NCBI GenBank assembly: GCA_950106755.1
Contig: CATNNA010000008.1
Coordinates: 1,178,001-1,242,000, forward strand
Reading direction: 5' to 3'
DNA: 64,000 bases
DNA from: Climacium dendroides
Lineage: Eukaryota > Streptophyta > Bryopsida > Hypnales > Climaciaceae
Part shown: positions 36,554-50,500 of the stretch, one piece after another
Position numbering within the stretch: the first letter of the stretch is position 1
Layout of the letters: each line of letters starts with the position of its first letter
Program-made: the position numbers and the translations under genes
Notes under the pieces: model-generated
What the model was told of the DNA's origin: nothing
Database searches by the model: none
Seen by the model: the letters and a program-made list of their open reading frames with translations, nothing else

Positions 36554-38743
36554 TTGCAACAGTTGGGTTTGTCAAGTTTTCTTGCTTTCATTTTCCTACG
36601 TGCAATGTCTATGAGGTTTGAAATGATGGAGGCCCTCAAAGTGCAAGGCAAGCCGAATTCAATCTTGTTGAATTTGTCACGCATTGCCTTCACATTTTCT
36701 CCTCGAATTACCATGTTGCAACAACAAAGGGATGGCTTGGAGCATTGGCAACTTCTACATTGCTTGGCTTTCATATTTGTACGAGCAATGTGCATGAGAT
36801 TTGAAGTTTGGGCAACAAAATACAAGGCAATGTGACTATCTCTATTTGAAATTCTCGCGCATTCCCTTTGAATTAAGACCATACAATAAGTTGTTACAAA
36901 TAGTTTGAAAGTGATATCTTGCAACAGTTGGGTTTGTCAACTTTTCTTGCTTTCATTTTCCTACGTGCAATGTCTATGAGGTTTGAAATGATGGAGGCCC
37001 TCAAAGTGCAAGGCAAGCCGAATTCAATCTTGTTGAATTTGTCACGCATTGCCTTCACATTTTCTCCTCGAATTACCATGTTGCAACAACAAAGGGATGG
37101 CTTGGAGCATTGGCACCTTCTACATTGCCTCGCTTTCATATTTGTACGAGCAATGTGCATGAGATTTGAAGTTTGGGCAACAAAATACAAGGCAATGTGA
37201 CTATGTCTATTTGAAATTCTCGCGCATTCCCTTCGAATTAAGACCATACAATAAGTTGTTACAAATAGTTTGAAAGTGATATCTTGCAACAGTTGGGTTT
37301 GTCAAGTTTTCTTGCTTTCATTTTCCTACGTGCAATGTCTATGAGGTTTGAAATGATGGAGGCCCTCAAAGTGCAAGGCAAGCCGAATTCAATCTTGTTG
37401 AATTTGTCACGCATTGCCTTCACATTTTCTCCTCGAATTACCATGTTGCAACAACAAAGGGATGGCTTGGAGCATTGGCAACTTCTACATTGCTTGGCTT
37501 TCATATTTGTACGAGCAATGTGCATGAGATTTGAAGTTTGGGCAACAAAATACAAGGCAATGTGACTATCTCTATTTGAAATTCTCGCGCATTCCCTTTG
37601 AATTAAGACCATACAATAAGTTGTTACAAATAGTTTGAAAGTGATATCTTGCAACAGTTGGGTTTGTCAACTTTTCTTGCTTTCATTTTCCTACGTGCAA
37701 TGTCTATGAGGTTTGAAATGATGGAGGCCCTCAAAGTGCAAGGCAAGCCGAATTCAATCTTGTTGAATTTGTCACGCATTGCCTTCACATTTTCTCCTCC
37801 AATTACCATGTTGCAACAACAAAGGGATGGCTTGGAGCATTGGCACCTTCTACATTGCCTCGCTTTCATATTTGTACGAGCAATGTGCATGAGATTTGAA
37901 GTTTGGGCAACAAAATACAAGGCAATGTGACTATGTCTATTTGAAATTCTCGCGCATTCCCTTCGAATTAAGACCATACAATAAGTTGTTACAAATAGTT
38001 TGAAAGTGATATCTTGCAACAGTTGGGTTTGTCAAGTTTTCTTGCTTTCATTTTCCTACGTGCAATGTCTATGAGGTTTGAAATGATGGAGGCCCTCAAA
38101 GTGCAAGGCAAGCCGAATTCAATCTTGTTGAATTTGTCACGCATTGCCTTCACATTTTCTCCTCCAATTACCATGTTGCAACAACAAAGGGATGGCTTGG
38201 AGCATTGGCAACTTCTACATTGCTTGGCTTTCATATTTGTAGGAGCAATGTGCATGAGATTTGAAGTTTGGGCAACAAAATACAAGGCAATGTGACTATC
38301 TCTATTTGGAATTCTCGCGCATTCCCTTTGAATTAAGACCATACAATAAGTTGTTACAAATAGTTTGAAAGTGATATCTTGCAACAGTTGGGTTTGTCAA
38401 CTTTTCTTGCTTTCATTTTCCTACGTGCAATGTCTATGAGGTTTGAAATGATGGAGGCCCTCAAAGTGCAAGGCAAGCCGAATTCAATCTTGTTGAATTT
38501 GTCACGCATTGCCTTCACATTTTCTCCTCGAATTACCATGTTGCAACAACAAAGGGATGGCTTGGAGCATTGGCACCTTCTACATTGCCTCGCTTTCATA
38601 TTTGTACGAGCAATGTGCATGAGATTTGAAGTTTGGGCAACAAAATACAAGGCAATGTGACTATGTCTATTTGAAATTCTCGCGCATTCCCTTTGAATTA
38701 AGACCATACAATAAGTTGTTACAAATAGTTTGAAAGTGATATC
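36554..38743 (+). repeat. 2-unit higher-order repeat, three copies of 730 bp
   Basis: The copies are 36554-37283, 37284-38013 and 38014-38743. The first unit of each is CAAGTT / GGCAAC with a CCCTTTGAATT junction. The second is CAACTT / GGCACC / TGCCTCGCTT with ACTATGTCT. Copy 3 is less regular: its first unit carries GTAGGAGC and an extra EcoRI site (TTTGGAATTCTCG). Confidence 0.75.
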
Positions 38744-39108
38744 TTGCAACAGTTGGGTTTGTCAAGTTTTCTTGCTTTCATTTTCCTACGTGCAATGTCT
38801 ATGAGGTTTGAAATGATGGAGGCCCTCAAAGTGCAAGGCAAGCCGAATTCAATCTTGTTGAATTTGTCACGCATTGCCTTCACATTTTCTCCTCGAATTA
38901 CCATGTTGCAACAACAAAGGGATGGCTTGGAGCATTGGCAACTTCTACATTGCTTGGCTTTCATATTTGTACGAGCAATGTGCATGAGATTTGAAGTTTG
39001 GGCAACAAAATACAAGGCAATGTGACTATGTCTATTTGAAATTCTCGCGCATTCCCTTCGAATTAAGACCATACAATAAGTTGTTACAAATAGTTTGAAA
39101 GTGATATC

Positions 39109-39838
39109 TTGCAACAGTTGGGTTTGTCAAGTTTTCTTGCTTTCATTTTCCTACGTGCAATGTCTATGAGGTTTGAAATGATGGAGGCCCTCAAAGTGCA
39201 AGGCAAGCCGAATTCAATCTTGTTGAATTTGTTACGCATTGCCTTCACATTTTCTCCTCCAATTACCATGTTGCAACAACAAAGGGATGGCTTGGAGCAT
39301 TGGCAACTTCTACATTGCTTGGCTTTCATATTTGTAGGAGCAATGTGCATGAGATTTGAAGTTTGGGCAACAAAATACAAGGCAATGTGACTATCTCTAT
39401 TTGAAATTCTCGCGCATTCCCTTGGAATTAAGACCATACAATAAGTTGTTACAAATAGTTTGAAAGTGATATCTTGCAACAGTTGGGTTTGTCAACTTTT
39501 CTTGCTTTCATTTTCCTACGTGCAATGTCTATGAGGTTTGAAATGATGGAGGCCCTCAAAGTGCAAGGCAAGCCGAATTCAATCTTGTTGAATTTGTTAC
39601 GCATTGCCTTCACATTTTCTCCTCCAATTACCATGTTGCAACAACAAAGGGATGGCTTGGAGCATTGGCAACTTCTACATTGCTTGGCTTTCATATTTGT
39701 ACGAGCAATGTGCATGAGATTTGAAGTTTGGGCAACAAAATACAAGGCAATGTGACTATCTCTATTTGAAATTCTCGCGCATTCCCTTTGAATTAAGACC
39801 ATACAATAAGTTGTTACAAATAGTTTGAAAGTGATATC
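39109..39838 (+). repeat. Two adjacent units sharing TTTGTTACG
   Basis: The units at 39109 and 39474 both carry TTTGTTACGC instead of TTTGTCACGC, and I see this allele nowhere else in the window. It looks like a single tandem duplication or conversion between neighbours. They differ at CAAGTT/CAACTT and GTAGGAGC/GTACGAGC. Confidence 0.85.
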
Positions 39839-40570
39839 TTGCAACAGTTGGGTTTGTCAAGTTTTCTTGCTTTCATTTTCCTACGTGCAATGTCTATGAG
39901 GTTTGAAATGATGGAGGCCCTCAAAGTGCAAGGCAAGCCGAATTCAATCTTGTTGAATTTGTCACGCATTGCCTTCACAAATTTCTCCTCCAATTACCAT
40001 GTTGCAACAACAAAGGGATGGCTTGGAGCATTGGCACCTTCTACATTGCCTCGCTTTCATATTTGTACGAGCAATGTGCATGAGATTTGAAGTTTGGGCA
40101 ACAAAATACAAGGCAATGTGACTATCTCTATTTGAAATTCTCGCGCATTCCCTTCGAATTAAGACCATACAATAAGTTGTTACAAATAGTTTGAAAGTGA
40201 TATCTTGCAACAGTTGGGTTTGTCAACTTTTCTTGCTTTCATTTTCCTACGTGCAATGTCTATGAGGTTTGAAATGATGGAGGCCCTCAAAGTGCAAGGC
40301 AAGCCGAATTCAATCTTGTTGAATTTGTCACGCATTGCCTTCACAAATTTCTCCTCCAATTACCATGTTGCAACAACAAAGGGATGGCTTGGAGCATTGG
40401 CAACTTCTACATTGCTTGGCTTTCATATTTGTAGGAGCAATGTGCATGAGATTTGAAGTTTGGGCAACAAAATACAAGGCAATGTGACTATCTCTATTTG
40501 GAATTCTCGCGCATTCCCTTTGAATTAAGACCATACAATAAGTTGTTACAAATAGTTTGAAAGTGATATC
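39839..40570 (+). repeat. Two 366-bp units with CACAAATTTCTCC allele
   Basis: The units at 39839 and 40205 have CACAAATTTCTCC where other units have CACATTTTCTCC, a net gain of one base. The first also carries TGCCTCGCTT. The second carries GTAGGAGC and an extra EcoRI site (TTTGGAATTC near 40497). Confidence 0.92.
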
Positions 40571-41300
40571 TTGCAACAGTTGGGTTTGTCAACTTTTCTT
40601 GCTTTCATTTTCCTACGTGCAATGTCTATGAGGTTTGAAATGATGGAGGCCCTCAAAGTGCAAGGCAAGCCGAATTCAATCTTGTTGAATTTGTCACGCA
40701 TTGCCTTCACATTTTCTCCTCGAATTACCATGTTGCAACAACAAAGGGATGGCTTGGAGCATTGGCACCTTCTACATTGCCTCGCTTTCATATTTGTACG
40801 AGCAATGTGCATGAGATTTGAAGTTTGGGCAACAAAATACAAGGCAATGTGACTATGTCTATTTGAAATTCTCGCGCATTCCCTTTGAATTAAGACCATA
40901 CAATAAGTTGTTACAAATAGTTTGAAAGTGATATCTTGCAACAGTTGGGTTTGTCAAGTTTTCTTGCTTTCATTTTCCTACGTGCAATGTCTATGAGGTT
41001 TGAAATGATGGAGGCCCTCAAAGTGCAAGGCAAGCCGAATTCAATCTTGTTGAATTTGTCACGCATTGCCTTCACATTTTCTCCTCCAATTACCATGTTG
41101 CAACAACAAAGGGATGGCTTGGAGCATTGGCAACTTCTACATTGCTTGGCTTTCATATTTGTACGAGCAATGTGCATGAGATTTGAAGTTTGGGCAACAA
41201 AATACAAGGCAATGTGACTATCTCTATTTGAAATTCTCGCGCATTCCCTTTGAATTAAGACCATACAATAAGTTGTTACAAATAGTTTGAAAGTGATATC

Positions 41301-41666
41301 TTGCAACAGTTGGGTTTGTCAAGTTTTCTTGCTTTCATTTTCCTACGTGCAATGTCTATGAGGTTTGAAATGATGGAGGCCCTCAAAGTGCAAGGCAAGC
41401 CGAATTCAATCTTGTTGAATTTGTCACGCATTGCCTTCACAAATTTCTCCTCCAATTACCATGTTGCAACAACAAAGGGATGGCTTGGAGCATTGGCAAC
41501 TTCTACATTGCTTGGCTTTCATATTTGTAGGAGCAATGTGCATGAGATTTGAAGTTTGGGCAACAAAATACAAGGCAATGTGACTATCTCTATTTGAAAT
41601 TCTCGCGCATTCCCTTTGAATTAAGACCATACAATAAGTTGTTACAAATAGTTTGAAAGTGATATC
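41301..41666 (+). repeat. 366-bp unit with CACAAATTTCTCC allele
   Basis: It has the same net one-base insertion as the units at 39839 and 40205, here with CAAGTT and GTAGGAGC, between two units of normal length. Confidence 0.92.
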
Positions 41667-43126
41667 TTGCAACAGTTGGGTTTGTCAAGTTTTCTTGCTT
41701 TCATTTTCCTACGTGCAATGTCTATGAGGTTTGAAATGATGGAGGCCCTCAAAGTGCAAGGCAAGCCGAATTCAATCTTGTTGAATTTGTCACGCATTGC
41801 CTTCACATTTTCTCCTCCAATTACCATGTTGCAACAACAAAGGGATGGCTTGGAGCATTGGCAACTTCTACATTGCTTGGCTTTCATATTTGTACGAGCA
41901 ATGTGCATGAGATTTGAAGTTTGGGCAACAAAATACAAGGCAATGTGACTATCTCTATTTGAAATTCTCGCGCATTCCCTTTGAATTAAGACCATACAAT
42001 AAGTTGTTACAAATAGTTTGAAAGTGATATCTTGCAACAGTTGGGTTTGTCAAGTTTTCTTGCTTTCATTTTCCTACGTGCAATGTCTATGAGGTTTGAA
42101 ATGATGGAGGCCCTCAAAGTGCAAGGCAAGCCGAATTCAATCTTGTTGAATTTGTCACGCATTGCCTTCACATTTTCTCCTCGAATTACCATGTTGCAAC
42201 AACAAAGGGATGGCTTGGAGCATTGGCAACTTCTACATTGCTTGGCTTTCATATTTGTACGAGCAATGTGCATGAGATTTGAAGTTTGGGCAACAAAATA
42301 CAAGGCAATGTGACTATGTCTATTTGAAATTCTCGCGCATTCCCTTCGAATTAAGACCATACAATAAGTTGTTACAAATAGTTTGAAAGTGATATCTTGC
42401 AACAGTTGGGTTTGTCAAGTTTTCTTGCTTTCATTTTCCTACGTGCAATGTCTATGAGGTTTGAAATGATGGAGGCCCTCAAAGTGCAAGGCAAGCCGAA
42501 TTCAATCTTGTTGAATTTGTCACGCATTGCCTTCACATTTTCTCCTCGAATTACCATGTTGCAACAACAAAGGGATGGCTTGGAGCATTGGCAACTTCTA
42601 CATTGCTTGGCTTTCATATTTGTACGAGCAATGTGCATGAGATTTGAAGTTTGGGCAACAAAATACAAGGCAATGTGACTATCTCTATTTGAAATTCTCG
42701 CGCATTCCCTTCGAATTAAGACCATACAATAAGTTGTTACAAATAGTTTGAAAGTGATATCTTGCAACAGTTGGGTTTGTCAAGTTTTCTTGCTTTCATT
42801 TTCCTACGTGCAATGTCTATGAGGTTTGAAATGATGGAGGCCCTCAAAGTGCAAGGCAAGCCGAATTCAATCTTGTTGAATTTGTCACGCATTGCCTTCA
42901 CATTTTCTCCTCCAATTACCATGTTGCAACAACAAAGGGATGGCTTGGAGCATTGGCAACTTCTACATTGCTTGGCTTTCATATTTGTACGAGCAATGTG
43001 CATGAGATTTGAAGTTTGGGCAACAAAATACAAGGCAATGTGACTATCTCTATTTGAAATTCTCGCGCATTCCCTTTGAATTAAGACCATACAATAAGTT
43101 GTTACAAATAGTTTGAAAGTGATATC

Positions 43127-43858
43127 TTGCAACAGTTGGGTTTGTCAAGTTTTCTTGCTTTCATTTTCCTACGTGCAATGTCTATGAGGTTTGAAATGAT
43201 GGAGGCCCTCAAAGTGCAAGGCAAGCCGAATTCAATCTTGTTGAATTTGTCACGCATTGCCTTCACAAATTTCTCCTCCAATTACCATGTTGCAACAACA
43301 AAGGGATGGCTTGGAGCATTGGCAACTTCTACATTGCTTGGCTTTCATATTTGTACGAGCAATGTGCATGAGATTTGAAGTTTGGGCAACAAAATACAAG
43401 GCAATGTGACTATCTCTATTTGAAATTCTCGCGCATTCCCTTTGAATTAAGACCATACAATAAGTTGTTACAAATAGTTTGAAAGTGATATCTTGCAACA
43501 GTTGGGTTTGTCAAGTTTTCTTGCTTTCATTTTCCTACGTGCAATGTCTATGAGGTTTGAAATGATGGAGGCCCTCAAAGTGCAAGGCAAGCCGAATTCA
43601 ATCTTGTTGAATTTGTCACGCATTGCCTTCACAAATTTCTCCTCCAATTACCATGTTGCAACAACAAAGGGATGGCTTGGAGCATTGGCAACTTCTACAT
43701 TGCTTGGCTTTCATATTTGTAGGAGCAATGTGCATGAGATTTGAAGTTTGGGCAACAAAATACAAGGCAATGTGACTATCTCTATTTGAAATTCTCGCGC
43801 ATTCCCTTTGAATTAAGACCATACAATAAGTTGTTACAAATAGTTTGAAAGTGATATC
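43127..43858 (+). repeat. Two 366-bp units with CACAAATTTCTCC allele
   Basis: The units at 43127 and 43493 carry the insertion allele. They differ mainly at GTACGAGC/GTAGGAGC. They are the last abnormal-length units in the window; every complete unit from 43859 on is 365 bp. Confidence 0.92.
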
Positions 43859-44588
43859 TTGCAACAGTTGGGTTTGTCAAGTTTTCTTGCTTTCATTTTC
43901 CTACGTGCAATGTCTATGAGGTTTGAAATGATGGAGGCCCTCAAAGTGCAAGGGAAGCCGAATTCAATCTTGTTGAATTTGTCACGCATTGCCTTCACAT
44001 TTTCTCCTCCAATTACCATGTTGCAACAACAAAGGGATGGCTTGGAGCATTGGCACCTTCTACATTGCCTCGCTTTCATATTTGTACGAGCAATGTGCAT
44101 GAGATTTGAAGTTTGGGCAACAAAATACAAGGCAATGTGACTATCTCTATTTGAAATTCTCGCGCATTCCCTTTGAATTAAGACCATACAATAAGTTGTT
44201 ACAAATAGTTTGAAAGTGATATCTTGCAACAGTTGAGTTTGTCAAGTTTTCTTGCTTTCATTTTCCTACGTGCAATGTCTATGAGGTTTGAAATGATGGA
44301 GGCCCTCAAAGTGCAAGGCAAGCCGAATTCAATCTTGTTGAATTTGTCACGCATTGCCTTCACATTTTCTCCTCCAATTACCATGTTGCAACAACAAAGG
44401 GATGGCTTGGAGCATTGGCAACTTCTACATTGCTTGGCTTTCATATTTGTACGAGCAATGTGCATGAGATTTGAAGTTTGGGCAACAAAATACAAGGCAA
44501 TGTGACTATCTCTATTTGAAATTCTCGCGCATTCCCTTCGAATTAAGACCATACAATAAGTTGTTACAAATAGTTTGAAAGTGATATC

Positions 44589-47143
44589 TTGCAACAGTTG
44601 GGTTTGTCAAGATTTCTTGCTTTCATTTTCCTACGTGCAATGTCTATGAGGTTTGAAATGATGGAGGCCCTCAAAGTGCAAGGCAAGCCGAATTCAATCT
44701 TGTTGAATTTGTCACGCATTGCCTTCACATTTTCTCCTCGAATTACCATGTTGCAACAACAAAGGGATGGCTTGGAGCATTGGCAACTTCTACATTGCTT
44801 GGCTTTCATATTTGTACGAGCAATGTGCATGAGATTTGAAGTTTGGGCAACAAAATACAAGGCAATGTGACTATCTCTATTTGAAATTCTCGCGCATTCC
44901 CTTTGAATTAAGACCATACAATAAGTTGTTACAAATAGTTTGAAAGTGATATCTTGCAACAGTTGGGTTTGTCAAGTTTTCTTGCTTTCATTTTCCTACG
45001 TGCAATGTCTATGAGGTTTGAAATGATGGAGGCCCTCAAAGTGCAAGGCAAGCCGAATTCAATCTTGTTGAATTTGTCACGCATTGCCTTCACATTTTCT
45101 CCTCCAATTACCATGTTGCAACAACAAAGGGATGGCTTGGAGCATTGGCAACTTCTACATTACTTGGCTTTCATATTTGTAGGAGCAATGTGCATGAGAT
45201 TTGAAGTTTGGGCAATAAAATACAAGGCAATGTGACTATCTCTATTTGAAATTCTCGCGCATTCCCTTTGAATTAAGACCATACAATAAGTTGTTACAAA
45301 TAGTTTGAAAGTGATATCTTGCAACAGTTGGGTTTGTCAACTTTTCTTGCTTTCATTTTCCTACGTGCAATGTCTATGAGGTTTGAAATGATGGAGGCCC
45401 TCAAAGTGCAAGGGAAGCCGAATTCAATCTTGTTGAATTTGTCACGCATTGCCTTCACATTTTCTCCTCCAATTACCATGTTGCAACAACAAAGGGATGG
45501 CTTGGAGCATTGGCACCTTCTACATTGCCTCGCTTTCATATTTGTACGAGCAATGTGCATGAGATTTGAAGTTTGGGCAACAAAATACAAGGCAATGTGA
45601 CTATCTCTATTTGAAATTCTCGCGCATTCCCTTTGAATTAAGACCATACAATAAGTTGTTACAAATAGTTTGAAAGTGATATCTTGCAACAGTTGGGTTT
45701 GTCAAGTTTTCTTGCTTTCATTTTCCTACGTGCAATGTCTATGAGGTTTGAAATGATGGAGGCCCTCAAAGTGCAAGGCAAGCCGAATTCAATCTTGTTG
45801 AATTTGTCACGCATTGCCTTCACATTTTCTCCTCGAATTACCATGTTGCAACAACAAAGGGATGGCTTGGAGCATTGGCAACTTCTACATTGCTTGGCTT
45901 TCATATTTGTACGAGCAATGTGCATGAGATTTGAAGTTTGGGCAACAAAATACAAGGCAATGTGACTATCTCTATTTGAAATTCTCGCGCATTCCCTTTG
46001 AATTAAGACCATACAATAAGTTGTTACAAATAGTTTGAAAGTGATATCTTGCAACAGTTGGGTTTGTCAAGTTTTCTTGCTTTCATTTTCCTACGTGCAA
46101 TGTCTATGAGGTTTGAAATGATGGAGGCCCTCAAAGTGCAAGGCAAGCCGAATTCAATCTTGTTGAATTTGTCACGCATTGCCTTCACATTTTCTCCTCG
46201 AATTACCATGTTGCAACAACAAAGGGATGGCTTGGAGCATTGGCAACTTCTACATTGCTTGGCTTTCATATTTGTACGAGCAATGTGCATGAGATTTGAA
46301 GTTTGGGCAACAAAATACAAGGCAATGTGACTATCTCTATTTGAAATTCTCGCGCATTCCCTTCGAATTAAGACCATACAATAAGTTGTTACAAATAGTT
46401 TGAAAGTGATATCTTGCAACAGTTGGGTTTGTCAAGATTTCTTGCTTTCATTTTCCTACGTGCAATGTCTATGAGGTTTGAAATGATGGAGGCCCTCAAA
46501 GTGCAAGGCAAGCCGAATTCAATCTTGTTGAATTTGTCACGCATTGCCTTCACATTTTCTCCTCGAATTACCATGTTGCAACAACAAAGGGATGGCTTGG
46601 AGCATTGGCAACTTCTACATTGCTTGGCTTTCATATTTGTACGAGCAATGTGCATGAGATTTGAAGTTTGGGCAACAAAATACAAGGCAATGTGACTATC
46701 TCTATTTGAAATTCTCGCGCATTCCCTTTGAATTAAGACCATACAATAAGTTGTTACAAATAGTTTGAAAGTGATATCTTGCAACAGTTGGGTTTGTCAA
46801 GTTTTCTTGCTTTCATTTTCCTACGTGCAATGTCTATGAGGTTTGAAATGATGGAGGCCCTCAAAGTGCAAGGCAAGCCGAATTCAATCTTGTTGAATTT
46901 GTCACGCATTGCCTTCACATTTTCTCCTCCAATTACCATGTTGCAACAACAAAGGGATGGCTTGGAGCATTGGCAACTTCTACATTGCTTGGCTTTCATA
47001 TTTGTAGGAGCAATGTGCATGAGATTTGAAGTTTGGGCAATAAAATACAAGGCAATGTGACTATCTCTATTTGAAATTCTCGCGCATTCCCTTTGAATTA
47101 AGACCATACAATAAGTTGTTACAAATAGTTTGAAAGTGATATC
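44589..47143 (+). repeat. Paired units marked by CAAGATTTC and GGCAATAAAAT
   Basis: CAAGATTTCTTG occurs only in the units at 44589 and 46414, and each is followed by a GTAGGAGC unit carrying GGCAATAAAATAC (44954 and 46779). The spacing is 1825 bp, which confirms the five-unit period at the start of this region. The unit at 44954 also has a private CATTACTTGG. Confidence 0.85.
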
Positions 47144-47508
47144 TTGCAACAGTTGGGTTTGTCAAGTTTTCTTGCTTTCATTTTCCTACGTGCAATGTCT
47201 ATGAGGTTTGAAATGATGGAGGCCCTCAAAGTGCAAGGGAAGCCGAATTCAATCTTGTTGAATTTGTCACGCATTGCCTTCACATTTTCTCCTCCAATTA
47301 CCATGTTGCAACAACAAAGGGATGGCTTGGAGCATTGGCACCTTCTACATTGCCTCGCTTTCATATTTGTAGGAGCAATGTGCATGAGATTTGAAGTTTG
47401 GGCAATAAAATACAAGGCAATGTGACTATCTCTATTTGAAATTCTCGCGCATTCCCTTTGAATTAAGACCATACAATAAGTTGTTACAAATAGTTTGAAA
47501 GTGATATC
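47144..47508 (+). repeat. Chimeric satellite unit
   Basis: The left part carries GGGAAGCC, GGCACC and TGCCTCGCTT, as in the GGGAAG type. The right part carries GTAGGAGC and GGCAATAAAAT, as in the unit immediately before it (46779). The switch falls in the short interval 47355-47371. This is what a crossover or conversion tract between adjacent unit types would leave. Confidence 0.8.
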
Positions 47509-50500
47509 TTGCAACAGTTGGGTTTGTCAACTTTTCTTGCTTTCATTTTCCTACGTGCAATGTCTATGAGGTTTGAAATGATGGAGGCCCTCAAAGTGCA
47601 AGGCAAGCCGAATTCAATCTTGTTGAATTTGTCACGCATTGCCTTCACATTTTCTCCTCGAATTACCATGTTGCAACAACAAAGGGATGGCTTGGAGCAT
47701 TGGCACCTTCTACATTGCTTGGCTTTCATATTTGTACGAGCAATATGCATGAGATTTGAAGTTTGGGCAACAAAATACAAGGCAATGTGACTATCTCTAT
47801 TTGAAATTCTCGCGCATTCCCTTTGAATTAAGACCATACAATAAGTTGTTACAAATAGTTTGAAAGTGATATCTTGCAACAGTTGGGTTTGTCAAGTTTT
47901 CTTGCTTTCATTTTCCTACGTGCAATGTCTATGAGGTTTGAAATGATGGAGGCCCTCAAAGTGCAAGGCAAGCCGAATTCAATCTTGTTGAATTTGTCAC
48001 GCATTGCCTTCACATTTTCTCCTCCAATTACCATGTTGCAACAACAAAGGGATGGCTTGGAGCATTGGCAACTTCTACATTGCTTGGCTTTCATATTTGT
48101 AGGAGCAATGTGCATGAGATTTGAAGTTTGGGCAACAAAATACAAGGCAATGTGACTATCTCTATTTGAAATTCTCGCGCATTCCCTTTGAATTAAGACC
48201 ATACAATAAGTTGTTACAAATAGTTTGAAAGTGATATCTTGCAACAGTTGGGTTTGTCAAGTTTTCTTGCTTTCATTTTCCTACGTGCAATGTCTATGAG
48301 GTTTGAAATGATGGAGGCCCTCAAAGTGCAAGGCAAGCCGAATTCAATCTTGTTGAATTTGTCACGCATTGCCTTCACATTTTCTCCTCCAATTACCATG
48401 TTGCAACAACAAAGGGATGGCTTGGAGCATTGGCAACTTCTACATTGCTTGGCTTTCATATTTGTACGAGCAATATGCATGAGATTTGAAGTTTGGGCAA
48501 CAAAATACAAGGCAATGTGACTATCTCTATTTGAAATTCTCGCGCATTCCCTTTGAATTAAGACCATACAATAAGTTGTTACAAATAGTTTGAAAGTGAT
48601 ATCTTGCAACAGTTGGGTTTGTCAACTTTTCTTGCTTTCATTTTCCTACGTGCAATGTCTATGAGGTTTGAAATGATGGAGGCCCTCAAAGTGCAAGGCA
48701 AGCCGAATTCAATCTTGTTGAATTTGTCACGCATTGCCTTCACATTTTCTCCTCGAATTACCATGTTGCAACAACAAAGGGATGGCTTGGAGCATTGGCA
48801 ACTTCTACATTGCTTGGCTTTCATATTTGTACGAGCAATGTGCATGAGATTTGAAGTTTGGGCAACAAAATACAAGGCAATGTGACTATCTCTATTTGAA
48901 ATTCTCGCGCATTCCCTTTGAATTAAGACCATACAATAAGTTGTTACAAATAGTTTGAAAGTGATATCTTGCAACAGTTGGGTTTGTCAAGTTTTCTTGC
49001 TTTCATTTTCCTACGTGCAATGTCTATGAGGTTTGAAATGATGGAGGCCCTCAAAGTGCAAGGGAAGCCGAATTCAATCTTGTTGAATTTGTCACGCATT
49101 GCCTTCACATTTTCTCCTCCAATTACCATGTTGCAACAACAAAGGGATGGCTTGGAGCATTGGCACCTTCTACATTGCCTCGCTTTCATATTTGTACGAG
49201 CAATGTGCATGAGATTTGAAGTTTGGGCAACAAAATACAAGGCAATGTGACTATCTCTATTTGAAATTCTCGCGCATTCCCTTTGAATTAAGACCATACA
49301 ATAAGTTGTTACAAATAGTTTGAAAGTGATATCTTGCAACAGTTGGGTTTGTCAAGTTTTCTTGCTTTCATTTTCCTACGTGCAATGTCTATGAGGTTTG
49401 AAATGATGGAGGCCCTCAAAGTGCAAGGCAAGCCGAATTCAATCTTGTTGAATTTGTCACGCATTGCCTTCACATTTTCTCCTCGAATTACCATGTTGCA
49501 ACAACAAAGGGATGGCTTGGAGCATTGGCAACTTCTACATTGCTTGGCTTTCATATTTGTACGAGCAATATGCATGAGATTTGAAGTTTGGGCAACAAAA
49601 TACAAGGCAATGTGACTATCTCTATTTGAAATTCTCGCGCATTCCCTTTGAATTAAGACCATACAATAAGTTGTTACAAATAGTTTGAAAGTGATATCTT
49701 GCAACAGTTGGGTTTGTCAAGTTTTCTTGCTTTCATTTTCCTACGTGCAATGTCTATGAGGTTTGAAATGATGGAGGCCCTCAAAGTGCAAGGCAAGCCG
49801 AATTCAATCTTGTTGAATTTGTCACGCATTGCCTTCACATTTTCTCCTCCAATTACCATGTTGCAACAACAAAGGGATGGCTTGGAGCATTGGCAACTTC
49901 TACATTGCTTGGCTTTCATATTTGTAGGAGCAATGTGCATGAGATTTGAAGTTTGGGCAACAAAATACAAGGCAATGTGACTATCTCTATTTGAAATTCT
50001 CGCGCATTCCCTTTGAATTAAGACCATACAATAAGTTGTTACAAATAGTTTGAAAGTGATATCTTGCAACAGTTGGGTTTGTCAAGTTTTCTTGCTTTCA
50101 TTTTCCTACGTGCAATGTCTATGAGGTTTGAAATGATGGAGGCCCTCAAAGTGCAAGGCAAGCCGAATTCAATCTTGTTGAATTTGTCACGCATTGCCTT
50201 CACATTTTCTCCTCCAATTACCATGTTGCAACAACAAAGGGATGGCTTGGAGCATTGGCAACTTCTACATTGCTTGGCTTTCATATTTGTACGAGCAATA
50301 TGCATGAGATTTGAAGTTTGGGCAACAAAATACAAGGCAATGTGACTATCTCTATTTGAAATTCTCGCGCATTCCCTTTGAATTAAGACCATACAATAAG
50401 TTGTTACAAATAGTTTGAAAGTGATATCTTGCAACAGTTGGGTTTGTCAACTTTTCTTGCTTTCATTTTCCTACGTGCAATGTCTATGAGGTTTGAAATG

